8,663 bases of DNA from Bacteroidota bacterium (GCA_013334735.1 JAAXXA010000087.1:1-8663); one strand, 5' to 3'; counted from the first letter of the stretch, positions 1-6,996 are shown. Notes: generated by a model not told the origin, from the sequence alone. Translations and numbers: made by a program.

Positions 1-56
1 TCGAAGTGGACCGAATAGCCACTCTTCGACACGTCCTGAAAGGCGGACGGCTCTGA
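1..56 (+). other. GC-rich structured left-edge segment; possible 3' end of an upstream gene
   Basis: This piece is clearly richer in G+C than the AT-rich DNA that follows. One plus-strand frame (codons 3-53, stop TGA 54-56) reads EVDRIATLRHVLKGGRL, which resembles the closing beta-strand of amidohydrolase-superfamily enzymes (a hydrophobic-Val-x-x-Gly-Gly-Arg pattern), so it may be the last 17 codons of such a gene. The same bases are strongly self-complementary: AGTGG 5-9 with CCACT 19-23, TCGA 1-4 with TCGA 26-29, CGTCC 32-36 with GGACG 45-49, and CACTC 20-24 with GAGTG 55-59. Another frame is also open (codons 2-64, stop TAA 65-67). A structured dispersed repeat is therefore an equal alternative, and the window is too short here to decide. 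Confidence 0.3.
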
Positions 57-135
57 GTGACTTTTAAGATTAGTAATAAAAATATATGCAATATGAAAAT
101 TCAAAACAGTTTCTTAGAAATTTATTGTTAAAGTT

Positions 136-2541
136 ATGAATAAAATAATAAATAAATCTTTTAAAAATGATTATGAAAAATGGACTGTTTTAGGCTTAAT
201 AATAATTTATTTGATATTATGTGTGATATGGGATTTTAATACTAAAGCGCCATGGGACGATGATTGTGTTACCCGTTACTATAACATAAGAGCTGCTGCA
301 AATGATCCGACACAGTTTATAAGTTTATGGAACCGTCCTCTATTTATGATCATATTTTTCTTTCCCTTTTTCCTTGGTCAGCATGCAATTTTATTAATGG
401 CTGTTATCAGTTCAATTAGCGCTTATGCACTGTATTTAGTTGCTAAAGAATTAAAAATGAATAATGCATACCTCATTGTTCCTATGCTCACTTTTCAAGC
501 ATTTTTCTTTGCCGTATCAAGAAGTTCTTTGGCGGAACCTTTAGCAGCGGCAATTATTTCGTTTGGTTATCTCTTTTATGTAAAGAAAAAATTCTTGTAT
601 TTTGCGATAGTAGGTTCTTTGATTCCCTTGGCTCGTTTGGAACTTAGTGTTGTTTTGATTTTATGGGTATATATTCTTATTGCTAACAAACAAACAAAAT
701 ATATTTTTATTTTCTTAGTCCCATCTTTATTGTGGAGCTTGGCAGGAACTTTATTTGAAGGAGATTTAGTTTGGCTTTTCGGGAAAACCTTGGGAAAAGA
801 AAATGCTGATAACCGATATGGACACACAGATTTTGCGCATTATTTCGTCCGATATATATATATAATAGGACCAATTATTTTTTATTTTTTTATTATAGGT
901 TTTTTAGAACGAATATACCGGCGAAAAATTAATATATATCTTATAATGCAGTTTGCACTTGCATTTTTTGTTTACGTACTCTTTTCATGGAAATTAAATA
1001 TGGGTCAAGCTGCCGGCTTTCTGCGCCATTTGATAACCATTTCTCCTCTTGCGGCAATCATAGGATTGTATGGTTATAATTATTGGTTAGATTCAATTGG
1101 TATTTCCAAAAAAATACAATATCAAAAAATTACTAAAAACAATTCTGACAGTAGTAAAGAAAAAACCTTGCAGGAAAAAATTAATGAAATTCAGTTACAT
1201 GGACAAGAGCAAAATTTAAAAACCAAACAAATCAGGTATTTGATCAATAAAGAAAAAGAAAAATCTGAAAACGAAAAAAAAGCTGTAATTATTGCCAAAC
1301 AAGAGAAAGAAAAAGGTAATAGAGAAATAAAAAATACAAGATACCGAATATTAATTTATTCAATTATAATGATCATTATAACATATTTCTTTTTTTCAAA
1401 AAAACTTATTATTCATCACAAAATATCTAATATCAAAGATTACAAAAATATTATTGCAATAGGTTCATTAACATTTTTGTTTGTTATAATGACAATTATA
1501 TTTCGAAAAAAAATGATGTCTAAAGTTATTAAATACGGCTTGGCATTTATCATCACAATTTGTATGATGGGTTATACTTTAATTACAGAACCACCTGATT
1601 CGCATAATTCCCCGGAAAGAAAAGTTATGACAAAATTATCGGATATATATTTTAAAAGTTATCTTAAAAATTATAAAACGTATATCAATCATAATTGGTT
1701 TTTTTGGTCAAGCGATGTAATGTCAAACAGAGATATTTACTCTATTATAACACAAGAAAATCTTAATAAAGCTCCAGACTCGTCATTGGTTATCTGGGAA
1801 AATCATTATTCACAACGACTTGCCGGAGATGTAAATGCAAATTATTTTCTTAAAAAACCTGAATTTGTTGAGCTTTTTCGCATGATTTCTACCGATACGG
1901 CATTCGTGGTAATATTATATCAAAAAATAATTAATCAGGACACTACGGCTATGCTTAAATTATATAACAAAACAATAAATCTAGTACCTAATGAGCAAAG
2001 CGCTTATTTGAATCTGGCAAATTATAAATTTAATAAATTAAAAAATTCAACAGCAGCCCTTAAAGATTTTGATTTAATAATTAAAAAAGATTCAAATTAT
2101 ATAGATGCATATTTTAACAGGGGAATTGTATATTTCAATATAAAGAATTATAATGCTGCAAGCAAAGATTTTGAAAGGGCAGCTAAATTGAAACCAAATT
2201 ATTTAGAAGCTCATTTTAATATAGGATTGGCTAAGTCAAATTTAGGTGATATGCGTGGCGCTATTGCTAAATATTCAAGAGCTATTGAAATAAAACCTGA
2301 TTATGAAATGGCTTATATATCACGAGGAACAGCGTATGCGAATTTGAAAGAATTTGATAAAGCCATCGCTGATTTTACAAAAGGTACCGAATTAAATCCT
2401 AAAAATTTTCAAAACTATTTTAACAGAGGCGCAATTTTAATGCAACAAGGGCAGAAAGAAAAAGCATGTAAAGATTTACTGAAAGCTAAGGAATTGGGGT
2501 ATCCTAATATTGATAAAATATTACAGCAATATTGTAAGTAA
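136..2541 (+). CDS. GT-C-type membrane glycosyltransferase-like protein with C-terminal TPR repeats
   Basis: An 801-residue protein with no assigned symbol. Residues 17-314 hold roughly ten or eleven hydrophobic segments. The loop after the first has an acidic cluster (PWDDDC, 39-44), followed by WNRPLF at 65-70. ARLE lies at 166-169, and a late loop has GFLRHL (294-299) before another helix. An acidic first outer loop and an Arg-containing late loop are typical of GT-C glycosyltransferases, which transfer sugars from lipid-linked donors on the outer face of the inner membrane. Residues about 325-402 are Lys/Glu-rich and probably a coiled coil. Three more membrane segments follow near 405-421, 437-456 and 467-483. 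Residues about 606-795 form four to five TPR units with recurring AY-N-G and A-DF patterns. ATG at 136 is the first start after an in-frame TAG (115-117). No clear ribosome site is visible, as usual in Bacteroidota. The gene ends in TAATAA and converges on the minus-strand block. The sugar, acceptor and topology cannot be read from the sequence. GT-C-like is likely; the specific activity is unknown. Confidence 0.82.
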   Translation: MNKIINKSFKNDYEKWTVLGLIIIYLILCVIWDFNTKAPWDDDCVTRYYNIRAAANDPTQFISLWNRPLFMIIFFFPFFLGQHAILLMAVISSISAYALYLVAKELKMNNAYLIVPMLTFQAFFFAVSRSSLAEPLAAAIISFGYLFYVKKKFLYFAIVGSLIPLARLELSVVLILWVYILIANKQTKYIFIFLVPSLLWSLAGTLFEGDLVWLFGKTLGKENADNRYGHTDFAHYFVRYIYIIGPIIFYFFIIGFLERIYRRKINIYLIMQFALAFFVYVLFSWKLNMGQAAGFLRHLITISPLAAIIGLYGYNYWLDSIGISKKIQYQKITKNNSDSSKEKTLQEKINEIQLHGQEQNLKTKQIRYLINKEKEKSENEKKAVIIAKQEKEKGNREIKNTRYRILIYSIIMIIITYFFFSKKLIIHHKISNIKDYKNIIAIGSLTFLFVIMTIIFRKKMMSKVIKYGLAFIITICMMGYTLITEPPDSHNSPERKVMTKLSDIYFKSYLKNYKTYINHNWFFWSSDVMSNRDIYSIITQENLNKAPDSSLVIWENHYSQRLAGDVNANYFLKKPEFVELFRMISTDTAFVVILYQKIINQDTTAMLKLYNKTINLVPNEQSAYLNLANYKFNKLKNSTAALKDFDLIIKKDSNYIDAYFNRGIVYFNIKNYNAASKDFERAAKLKPNYLEAHFNIGLAKSNLGDMRGAIAKYSRAIEIKPDYEMAYISRGTAYANLKEFDKAIADFTKGTELNPKNFQNYFNRGAILMQQGQKEKACKDLLKAKELGYPNIDKILQQYCK

Positions 2542-2604
2542 TAATACAGTATAAAAAAATCTATTTTTAAATGGTCTACTTTCAGGGAAGCTTACACTTT
2601 AGAC

Positions 2605-2653
2605 GGCAAACTTGAAATTTATCCTACTTATCGAATCTACAATAGTAGAAATT
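2605..2653 (-). ncRNA. Predicted single crRNA (repeat B handle plus spacer 2)
   Basis: If Cas12a processed a minus-strand transcript, it would cut just upstream of the stem-loop in repeat B. That would leave the 19-nt handle (2653-2635) followed by spacer 2, whose seed begins TCGATAAGTAGGATAAATTT. This is the only spacer in the locus preceded by a full handle. Spacer 1 follows repeat A, whose stem has lost three bases, so it is probably not processed normally. This is inferred from known Cas12a processing; no promoter or terminator could be assigned. Confidence 0.4.
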
Positions 2654-2670
2654 TTAAAAGTCCTTTAGAC
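2635..2670 (-). repeat. Intact 36-nt Cas12a-type CRISPR direct repeat (repeat B)
   Basis: This is the only complete repeat. On the minus strand the first eight bases are GTCTAAAG and the last nineteen are AATTTCTACTATTGTAGAT. It contains the five-base-pair TCTAC/GTAGA stem. Its 36-nt length and GTCTAA start resemble the repeat known from Francisella Cas12a arrays. The 14-mer AATCTACAATAGTA on the plus strand recurs exactly at 2634-2647 and 2697-2710, which marks the handle of B and its partner in A. Confidence 0.8.
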
Positions 2671-2797
2671 AAATTTTCCAAATTACAGATACAGAAAATC
2701 TACAATAGTAATTCCTGATGATTACGATTCACCCTGTAGAATAATTGCAGTATTCAACCGGGTAAATTTCAGAGCAAAGTTAAAACATTTTAAAGAG

Positions 2798-4963
2798 TTA
2801 TTTAATGACGATTGACGTCGCGTTCTTGGCAACGCCGACAAAAAACTCGGTACCAGCGTCTGTCGTCGTCAAGGTTCCATCCAAAGCAACCCAGTATCTT
2901 TGCCCGGCAGTAAGCCCGCTTTGGTTTATATCAATGCCTTTAGTCCTGATTTTGATGGGGTTCCCGCTTGATATTGTTTCCTGCGCGATACCAATGAACT
3001 CGCTGCTAAGAGCGTCGGACCCTGTTAAGTGTAAGGTATGCCCAAAATTGGTATCACCGCCGTCTTTAAATGCCAAAAACGCATTAGTAACAACTACCCC
3101 AGCCATTGAAATATAAGAAGTACTGGCGGCGTTAAACACTTCGTTGGCGCCATCAACTGTGAGATTGCCTATTGTATTTCCGCTTATCTCGGCAGTGCCG
3201 CGCTTGGCTGAAGCCGAAACGGCGTCGTAGTATCCAAAAATGACCTTACCTGAATTGTTATATTTAGTGATGGCAATATCATTAATAGCGTTATTTGAAA
3301 ACACTTGAGCCGAGCCAAGCGTGATAGTCGTCCCCGAGATCGTCCCCGCAATTAGCGTACCCTTGCTGCTATTAGCTACATTCTGATAGGCAATCACAAA
3401 ATTATCGCTGGACGGCACAACTAAGTCTTGACGCCCGCCGTCACTGGTATTTGTGGGTTGAAATTCCACCATAGTTCCGTAAGTGGGGGTAGTACCGCTC
3501 ACGCTAATTACGGATACCCCGACATGGAACGTGGCGCCATTATATATAGTAGAAGTATATACCACTTTATCCGTTGTAAGCTGCCTCATGCTGCCCCATT
3601 TATAACCTATATAAGTTCCGAGTGATGCGGAGCGCATCACGGCAGACCCAAAAGTAATGGTGGTACCGCTTACTGTCGCCACTTGTGCATATTTATTTCC
3701 AGAGGAATATTCACTGTGTAGAGCAAGGAACTTGTCGTTATCTAATTGAGCCACTATAAGACCGCAGATGCCCTGTGCCGCCGGTTTATTGGTATAAACT
3801 GAACCTATGGTAATGCTTTTGTCGGTCTCCACTGTGCCGACCACAAACCTTGACGATTGCCCAGAAATATCACAGCTGTTGGCTGGATCCCAAGCCAGCA
3901 CAAATTTGTTAGTATTCAGCTTGGCGATGGCGGAATGGCTCAAGTCGGCACCGGAGCTTGTTTCTACCAGCTTTTCTGTGCCGAACGTTACAATGCCCGC
4001 GCTAACCGTTGCCGCCCGTGCGTACACATCAGCGCCATTCTTTTGATAGGCAATAACGAAGGTATAGGTGTCAACCTGCTCAACGCTTATTAAGTCAGTG
4101 GCATTCGTGGTCGAAAAAATTGACTCCGAAGACCGCAAACTTCCACCTCCTACAGTCCCACCTATTTTTGCAACCGTATCGGACGCTGAAACTGTAACCT
4201 TGTCGCCTGCTACAAGTGCTTCTCCTGCGATGAATGTTATGTCGATTCCCGACGAAGTCCCCGCTGCATTAGCCCAAGTCGCATTACCTGAACCGTTCGT
4301 CTGCAAGAACTGTCCGCTCGTTCCCGCTGAAGTCGGTAAGGTAAGTGACCAAGCGCCTGCCTCGGCAGCGGGTTGAATTGTTACGTTTCCAGAAGTGTTA
4401 CCCGCAAGACTAAGAACGCCTTTTGTGGTTCCTGCGAGTCCTAAATCAAGTAGCACACCTGGATTAGTCGTCCCGATGCCGACGTTGCCGCCTGCATTAT
4501 AAATATTACTATTATTCAGTACCCATTGAGAACCATCCCAATAAGTTGTGTTTCCTGTTGCCGACCCTGCACCCAATAAACCCGTTGCACCTGTAGCTCC
4601 TGCTGCTCCAGTTGTACCTGTTGCACCTGTATTTCCTGTCGCTCCCGCTAAACCCGTAGGACCTATTGCCTGCACCCATGCTGAACCATTATAATAATAA
4701 TAGCCAGGGTTGTTATCAGTTTGATAAATTAAGCAACCTGTTGCAGGGGTGTGACCGGCTGTGCCATCTGATCCTATTAAGTTATTCCGCTGTAACAAAG
4801 TCATTCGCGGGATAAGCACTCCCTGATTCGTACTGCTCACATCAAGCATTGCCGAATTATCAGCTTCGGCGCCGGTAGTGTTTATGGCTAAGCCGCCTGT
4901 CTGCGAAAAGGCTAAACATATTGTCAGCATATTCGCAATTAAAAAGATTGATAGTTTTTTCAT
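2798..4963 (-). CDS. Secreted modular surface protein with collagen-like and propeller-like repeats (gene A)
   Basis: A 721-residue exported protein, probably an adhesin or fibre; ligand unknown. Residues 1-21 are a signal peptide (MKKLSIFL start, hydrophobic core, AFSQ end). Residues 25-56 are the Bacteroidota N-terminal module (SAMLDVSSTNQGVLIPRM), then a YYYYNGSAWVQ segment (88-98). Eleven Gly-X-Y triplets at 101-133, rich in GAT and GTT, suggest a trimeric stalk. NVGIGTTNP (160-168) and GQFLQTNG...ATW (217-230) are tail-fibre-like segments. Residues about 290-648 contain around seven units with the pattern [DN]-x-FVIAY ... GT[IV]SGTTITFGSA, consistent with a seven-bladed beta-propeller. 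The segments before it (ITFIAGEALVAGDKV, 242-256) and after it (FIGIAQETISSG 656-667 to the C-terminus) look like two halves of one fibre-tip-like domain. No Por/T9SS sorting tail is recognisable. It is a paralogue of gene B in the first 50 residues. It is less AT-rich than the upstream membrane gene. Confidence 0.85.
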   Translation of the reverse strand: MKKLSIFLIANMLTICLAFSQTGGLAINTTGAEADNSAMLDVSSTNQGVLIPRMTLLQRNNLIGSDGTAGHTPATGCLIYQTDNNPGYYYYNGSAWVQAIGPTGLAGATGNTGATGTTGAAGATGATGLLGAGSATGNTTYWDGSQWVLNNSNIYNAGGNVGIGTTNPGVLLDLGLAGTTKGVLSLAGNTSGNVTIQPAAEAGAWSLTLPTSAGTSGQFLQTNGSGNATWANAAGTSSGIDITFIAGEALVAGDKVTVSASDTVAKIGGTVGGGSLRSSESIFSTTNATDLISVEQVDTYTFVIAYQKNGADVYARAATVSAGIVTFGTEKLVETSSGADLSHSAIAKLNTNKFVLAWDPANSCDISGQSSRFVVGTVETDKSITIGSVYTNKPAAQGICGLIVAQLDNDKFLALHSEYSSGNKYAQVATVSGTTITFGSAVMRSASLGTYIGYKWGSMRQLTTDKVVYTSTIYNGATFHVGVSVISVSGTTPTYGTMVEFQPTNTSDGGRQDLVVPSSDNFVIAYQNVANSSKGTLIAGTISGTTITLGSAQVFSNNAINDIAITKYNNSGKVIFGYYDAVSASAKRGTAEISGNTIGNLTVDGANEVFNAASTSYISMAGVVVTNAFLAFKDGGDTNFGHTLHLTGSDALSSEFIGIAQETISSGNPIKIRTKGIDINQSGLTAGQRYWVALDGTLTTTDAGTEFFVGVAKNATSIVIK

Positions 4964-4972
4964 AGCCTTAAT

Positions 4973-4998
4973 GGTTATATTGTTAAATGATTAATTTG
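4973..4998 (-). promoter_or_regulatory. Conserved AT-rich leader motif upstream of gene A
   Basis: The plus-strand string GGTTATATTGTTAAA (4973-4987) lies ten bases before the gene A start. It matches GGTTAAATTGTTAAA before gene B at 14 of 15 positions. Its continuation, ATTGTTAAATGATTAATT, matches the gene C leader with one base missing. TTAATGGTTA (4968-4977) also recurs before gene C (8608-8617). Position next to each start suggests a translation leader or promoter-proximal element copied with the N-terminal module. No convincing TTTG / TAnnTTTG promoter pair was found in the 193-bp gap. Confidence 0.4.
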
Positions 4999-5042
4999 AT
5001 TTGGTTAATAATCATTATTTTATATTGCAACTATTTTTTTGC

Positions 5043-5065
5043 TTCTGCATTCTTAATTCTGCATT
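5043..5065. repeat. Short direct repeat in the B-A intergenic gap
   Basis: The 9-mer TTCTGCATT occurs at 5043-5051 and 5057-5065 with five bases between the copies. The surrounding DNA is plain AT-rich intergenic sequence. Function unknown; it may be a low-copy simple repeat. Confidence 0.45.
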
Positions 5066-5156
5066 AGTTTTTAAACTTTCATTTTCTTTTTTAAAATGAA
5101 TTTTAATCCAAAGTCAAAATTTTGTTCTATAGTAATCCTATTCCACTTGCCCTATT

Positions 5157-6968
5157 TTAATACACCACTTTAACATTTCCAACGCCATCCGTATAAAATG
5201 CACCTGCCGTAAGACCACCTGCTATCGCTAGCGCATTGGTAGCATACACGGGAAGTCCGATAACTGTTAATGCTGAAGGAGCTGGAGGCGGAAACTGAGA
5301 AAGAGGCAAGCCATTACCTGAATTATAAAGATCTAATACTTCTGAGCTTGATAATGCTCTTGACCAAATACCTACTTCGTCAACGTCGCCAGTATAAAAT
5401 TGGTTGTCTATTCCTGTGCCATTATTACAGCCCATTCTCACATAATTAGTTGCATTATAAACAGGATTTACATAAGTAGTAGAATGATAATCTGGAGTTA
5501 CTATCGAACCGTCAATATATAAAGAGTATTGAGAACCATCTCCATTATTAACGAACACGACAAAATGCCAATTACCATCGCCTACACCTGATTTTTCTAC
5601 ATAATCGGGCGAAGCACTTGTATTATTTCCTATCTGTCCAACAATATATCCTCCTCCTTGAAGTGATAAATCAAACCCTTGGAAATTAGTTGGGTTTGCT
5701 GATTTTGATTGAAAAATCACTACAGTCCCAGCCGAAGATGATTTAACCCAAGCAGAAATACTAAACGCCCCTGTTGGTTTTAAAGAAGTTGCGTCTGCAA
5801 TTATTATCTTGCTTGTTGTTCCATTAAATCCCGCACCCATAGGAGAACCTGTTGGTAGTTTTCCGTTGGCTGAAGAATAAGTAACTATTCCTCCTGACCA
5901 AGTTTCAAAATCACTGGTTATAGTGGCTTCACTCGACCAGGATGAGCCATTATAGCTATCCCAATAACGAGAAGTATTCTGAGTCTGACCGGCTTTGTAC
6001 ACGCAATTATTTATATCCCCCCCGGTAAAACTAATTTGTATGGCATATTCTACACCACCTGTTAATACTGTCGGAGAAAGTGTAATATCTACAAATCCAC
6101 CATGGTAGAGACTATTTGGTAGGGTCGTAACATCAATTGTATTTGATACCAATGCCGAACCTGTTGGGAAATGGCTTCCATCAACTGCGTATATTCCTAT
6201 CGTGGCATTACCAGATATTGTTCCCTGTTGTGAAATCTGTACAGAAACTTTGGTTATCGTAAATCCTACTGCCGAAGTAAAAGTCTGTGCAGTTTTAAAG
6301 GATCCATAGATTCTTTCCCAAGCGCCTCCACTATTTGCATCTCCAAAATTTTCTTGTATGATAAATGTTGAATTAGTTCCATTATTTGAACCAACAGCAT
6401 CGTTGGAGTTTCCATCCAATTTATAATATGAGACTAAATTAGTTGTAATTGTTGCTGTGGCGGTAGTACTGTTTATCAATGCTCCACCATTAACTGTTAA
6501 CGCTGAAGTAGGAGTAGAAGTTCCTATACCGACATTGCCATTAGCCATAATCCTCATTTTTTCGGTGTTATTTGTTTTTATAATCAAAGGCTTGGCATCT
6601 GTTGTTCCTATATAATTAACTGTTGAATCCGTTCCCGCGTTACCTGTTAGCTGCCAACCATTACCTGTAGCAAGCTTTACCCATTTTGCATCGGCTGCAT
6701 CCCAATAATAAAATCCCGGCGTAATATCTCCGGTGGCTATTGAATCATAAACTAGTAAGCTGTTAACAGGATTAGTAATTGGTAAAGGCGATGTAGTGCT
6801 TGTAAGAGCAACCTTGGGAATACGTATTCCCTGATTTGTACTGCTTACATCAAGCATTGCCGAATTAACGGCAGCATTTCCCGTGGTGTTAATGGATGCG
6901 CCACCTTGTGAAAAGGCAAAATTTATTGCTATTAGGTTCGCTACTAAAAAGACTGATAGTTTTTTCAT
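5157..6968 (-). CDS. Secreted LamG/concanavalin-like lectin-domain surface protein (gene B)
   Basis: A 603-residue exported protein, likely binding carbohydrate or another surface ligand. The signal peptide (1-21, ending AFSQ) and the module SAMLDVSSTNQGIRIPK (36-52) closely match gene A. GWQLTGNAGT (104-113), IGTTDAKPLIIKTNN (120-134) and MANGNVGIGTSTP (141-153) are the familiar Bacteroidota fibre-like segment. A LamG-type jelly-roll begins at LVSYYKLDGNSNDAVGSNNG (178-197) and resumes at about 364-555 with FNGTTSKI, FSISAWVKSS, GNWHFVVFVN, YSLYIDG and DEVGIWSRALSSSEV. Between these parts, at about 203-363, is an extra Gly/Thr/Ser-rich beta-rich module (QTFTSAVGFTITKVSVQIS ... ATIGIYAVDG), so the lectin fold seems interrupted. 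The C-terminus (AIAGGLTAGAFYTDGVGNVK) resembles tails of phage-like structural proteins. It begins 28 bp after the stop of gene C and is probably in the same operon. No catalytic motif seen. Confidence 0.85.
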   Translation of the reverse strand: MKKLSVFLVANLIAINFAFSQGGASINTTGNAAVNSAMLDVSSTNQGIRIPKVALTSTTSPLPITNPVNSLLVYDSIATGDITPGFYYWDAADAKWVKLATGNGWQLTGNAGTDSTVNYIGTTDAKPLIIKTNNTEKMRIMANGNVGIGTSTPTSALTVNGGALINSTTATATITTNLVSYYKLDGNSNDAVGSNNGTNSTFIIQENFGDANSGGAWERIYGSFKTAQTFTSAVGFTITKVSVQISQQGTISGNATIGIYAVDGSHFPTGSALVSNTIDVTTLPNSLYHGGFVDITLSPTVLTGGVEYAIQISFTGGDINNCVYKAGQTQNTSRYWDSYNGSSWSSEATITSDFETWSGGIVTYSSANGKLPTGSPMGAGFNGTTSKIIIADATSLKPTGAFSISAWVKSSSAGTVVIFQSKSANPTNFQGFDLSLQGGGYIVGQIGNNTSASPDYVEKSGVGDGNWHFVVFVNNGDGSQYSLYIDGSIVTPDYHSTTYVNPVYNATNYVRMGCNNGTGIDNQFYTGDVDEVGIWSRALSSSEVLDLYNSGNGLPLSQFPPPAPSALTVIGLPVYATNALAIAGGLTAGAFYTDGVGNVKVVY

Positions 6969-6969
6969 A

Positions 6970-6984
6970 GGTTAAATTGTTAAA
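6970..6984 (-). promoter_or_regulatory. Conserved leader motif in the C-B junction
   Basis: GGTTAAATTGTTAAA on the plus strand lies within the 28-bp gap between the gene C stop and the gene B start, directly against the ATG. It differs by one base from the motif before gene A. The gap is too short for a full separate promoter, so a role in translation initiation or simple co-inheritance with the N-terminal module is more likely. Confidence 0.4.
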
Positions 6985-6996
6985 AAATATAAATTA

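Larger units (their letters stand above)
2597..2713 (-). CRISPR. Minimal type V-A (Cas12a-type) CRISPR locus, one intact and two decayed repeats
   Basis: Read on the minus strand, the order is decayed repeat A (2713-2698), spacer 1 (2697-2671, 27 nt), intact repeat B (2670-2635, 36 nt), spacer 2 (2634-2605, 30 nt) and remnant repeat C (2604-2597). Repeat B starts GTCTAAAGGACTTTT and ends with AATTTCTACTATTGTAGAT, whose TCTAC/GTAGA stem and TATT loop match the conserved Cas12a crRNA handle (known handles differ mainly in this loop). Repeat A keeps AATTACTATTGTAGAT, the handle with three bases missing from the 5' arm, and its upstream half is unrecognisable. Repeat C keeps only GTCTAAAG, as expected for a degenerate terminal repeat. 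Spacer lengths fit type V-A arrays. The locus lies between convergent genes, about 85 bp past the stop of gene A. No cas1, cas2, cas4 or cas12a is present here, so it is a remote, orphan or relic array. Confidence 0.78.

Noticed and set aside
2551..2570. A-run/T-run inverted repeat after the membrane gene as a terminator
   Set aside because: The stem is A/T only, with no GC core, so it is too weak to call an intrinsic terminator.
2605..2697. Self-targeting of genes in this window by either spacer
   Set aside because: Reading both strands by eye I found only short chance matches, such as nine bases of spacer 1 near 1582. A proper search is needed beyond this window.
2545..2715. In-frame open stretch after the stop of the membrane gene
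   Set aside because: It follows a double TAATAA stop, has no start codon, and covers the CRISPR region. It is best explained by chance in AT-rich DNA.
2779..2793. TTAAAA/TTTTAA inverted repeat after gene A as a terminator
   Set aside because: It is a six-base A/T-only stem with a two-base loop and no reliable T tract.
2669..2815. Plus-strand open frame with coding-like residues (IVIPDDYDSP ... FKELFNDD)
   Set aside because: It has no ATG, overlaps the CRISPR repeat and spacer, runs into the 3' end of gene A on the other strand, and resembles no family I recognise. A remnant of a small gene is possible but unsupported.
2805..3116. Plus-strand open frames opposite the surface genes (for example 2805-3116, 4068-4376, 7242-7490)
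   Set aside because: They are antisense shadows of well-supported minus-strand genes and show no recognisable domain.
4964..5156. Bacteroidota-type promoter for gene A
   Set aside because: TTTG-like and AT-rich boxes occur, but none gives a convincing TTTG plus TAnnTTTG pair at proper spacing.
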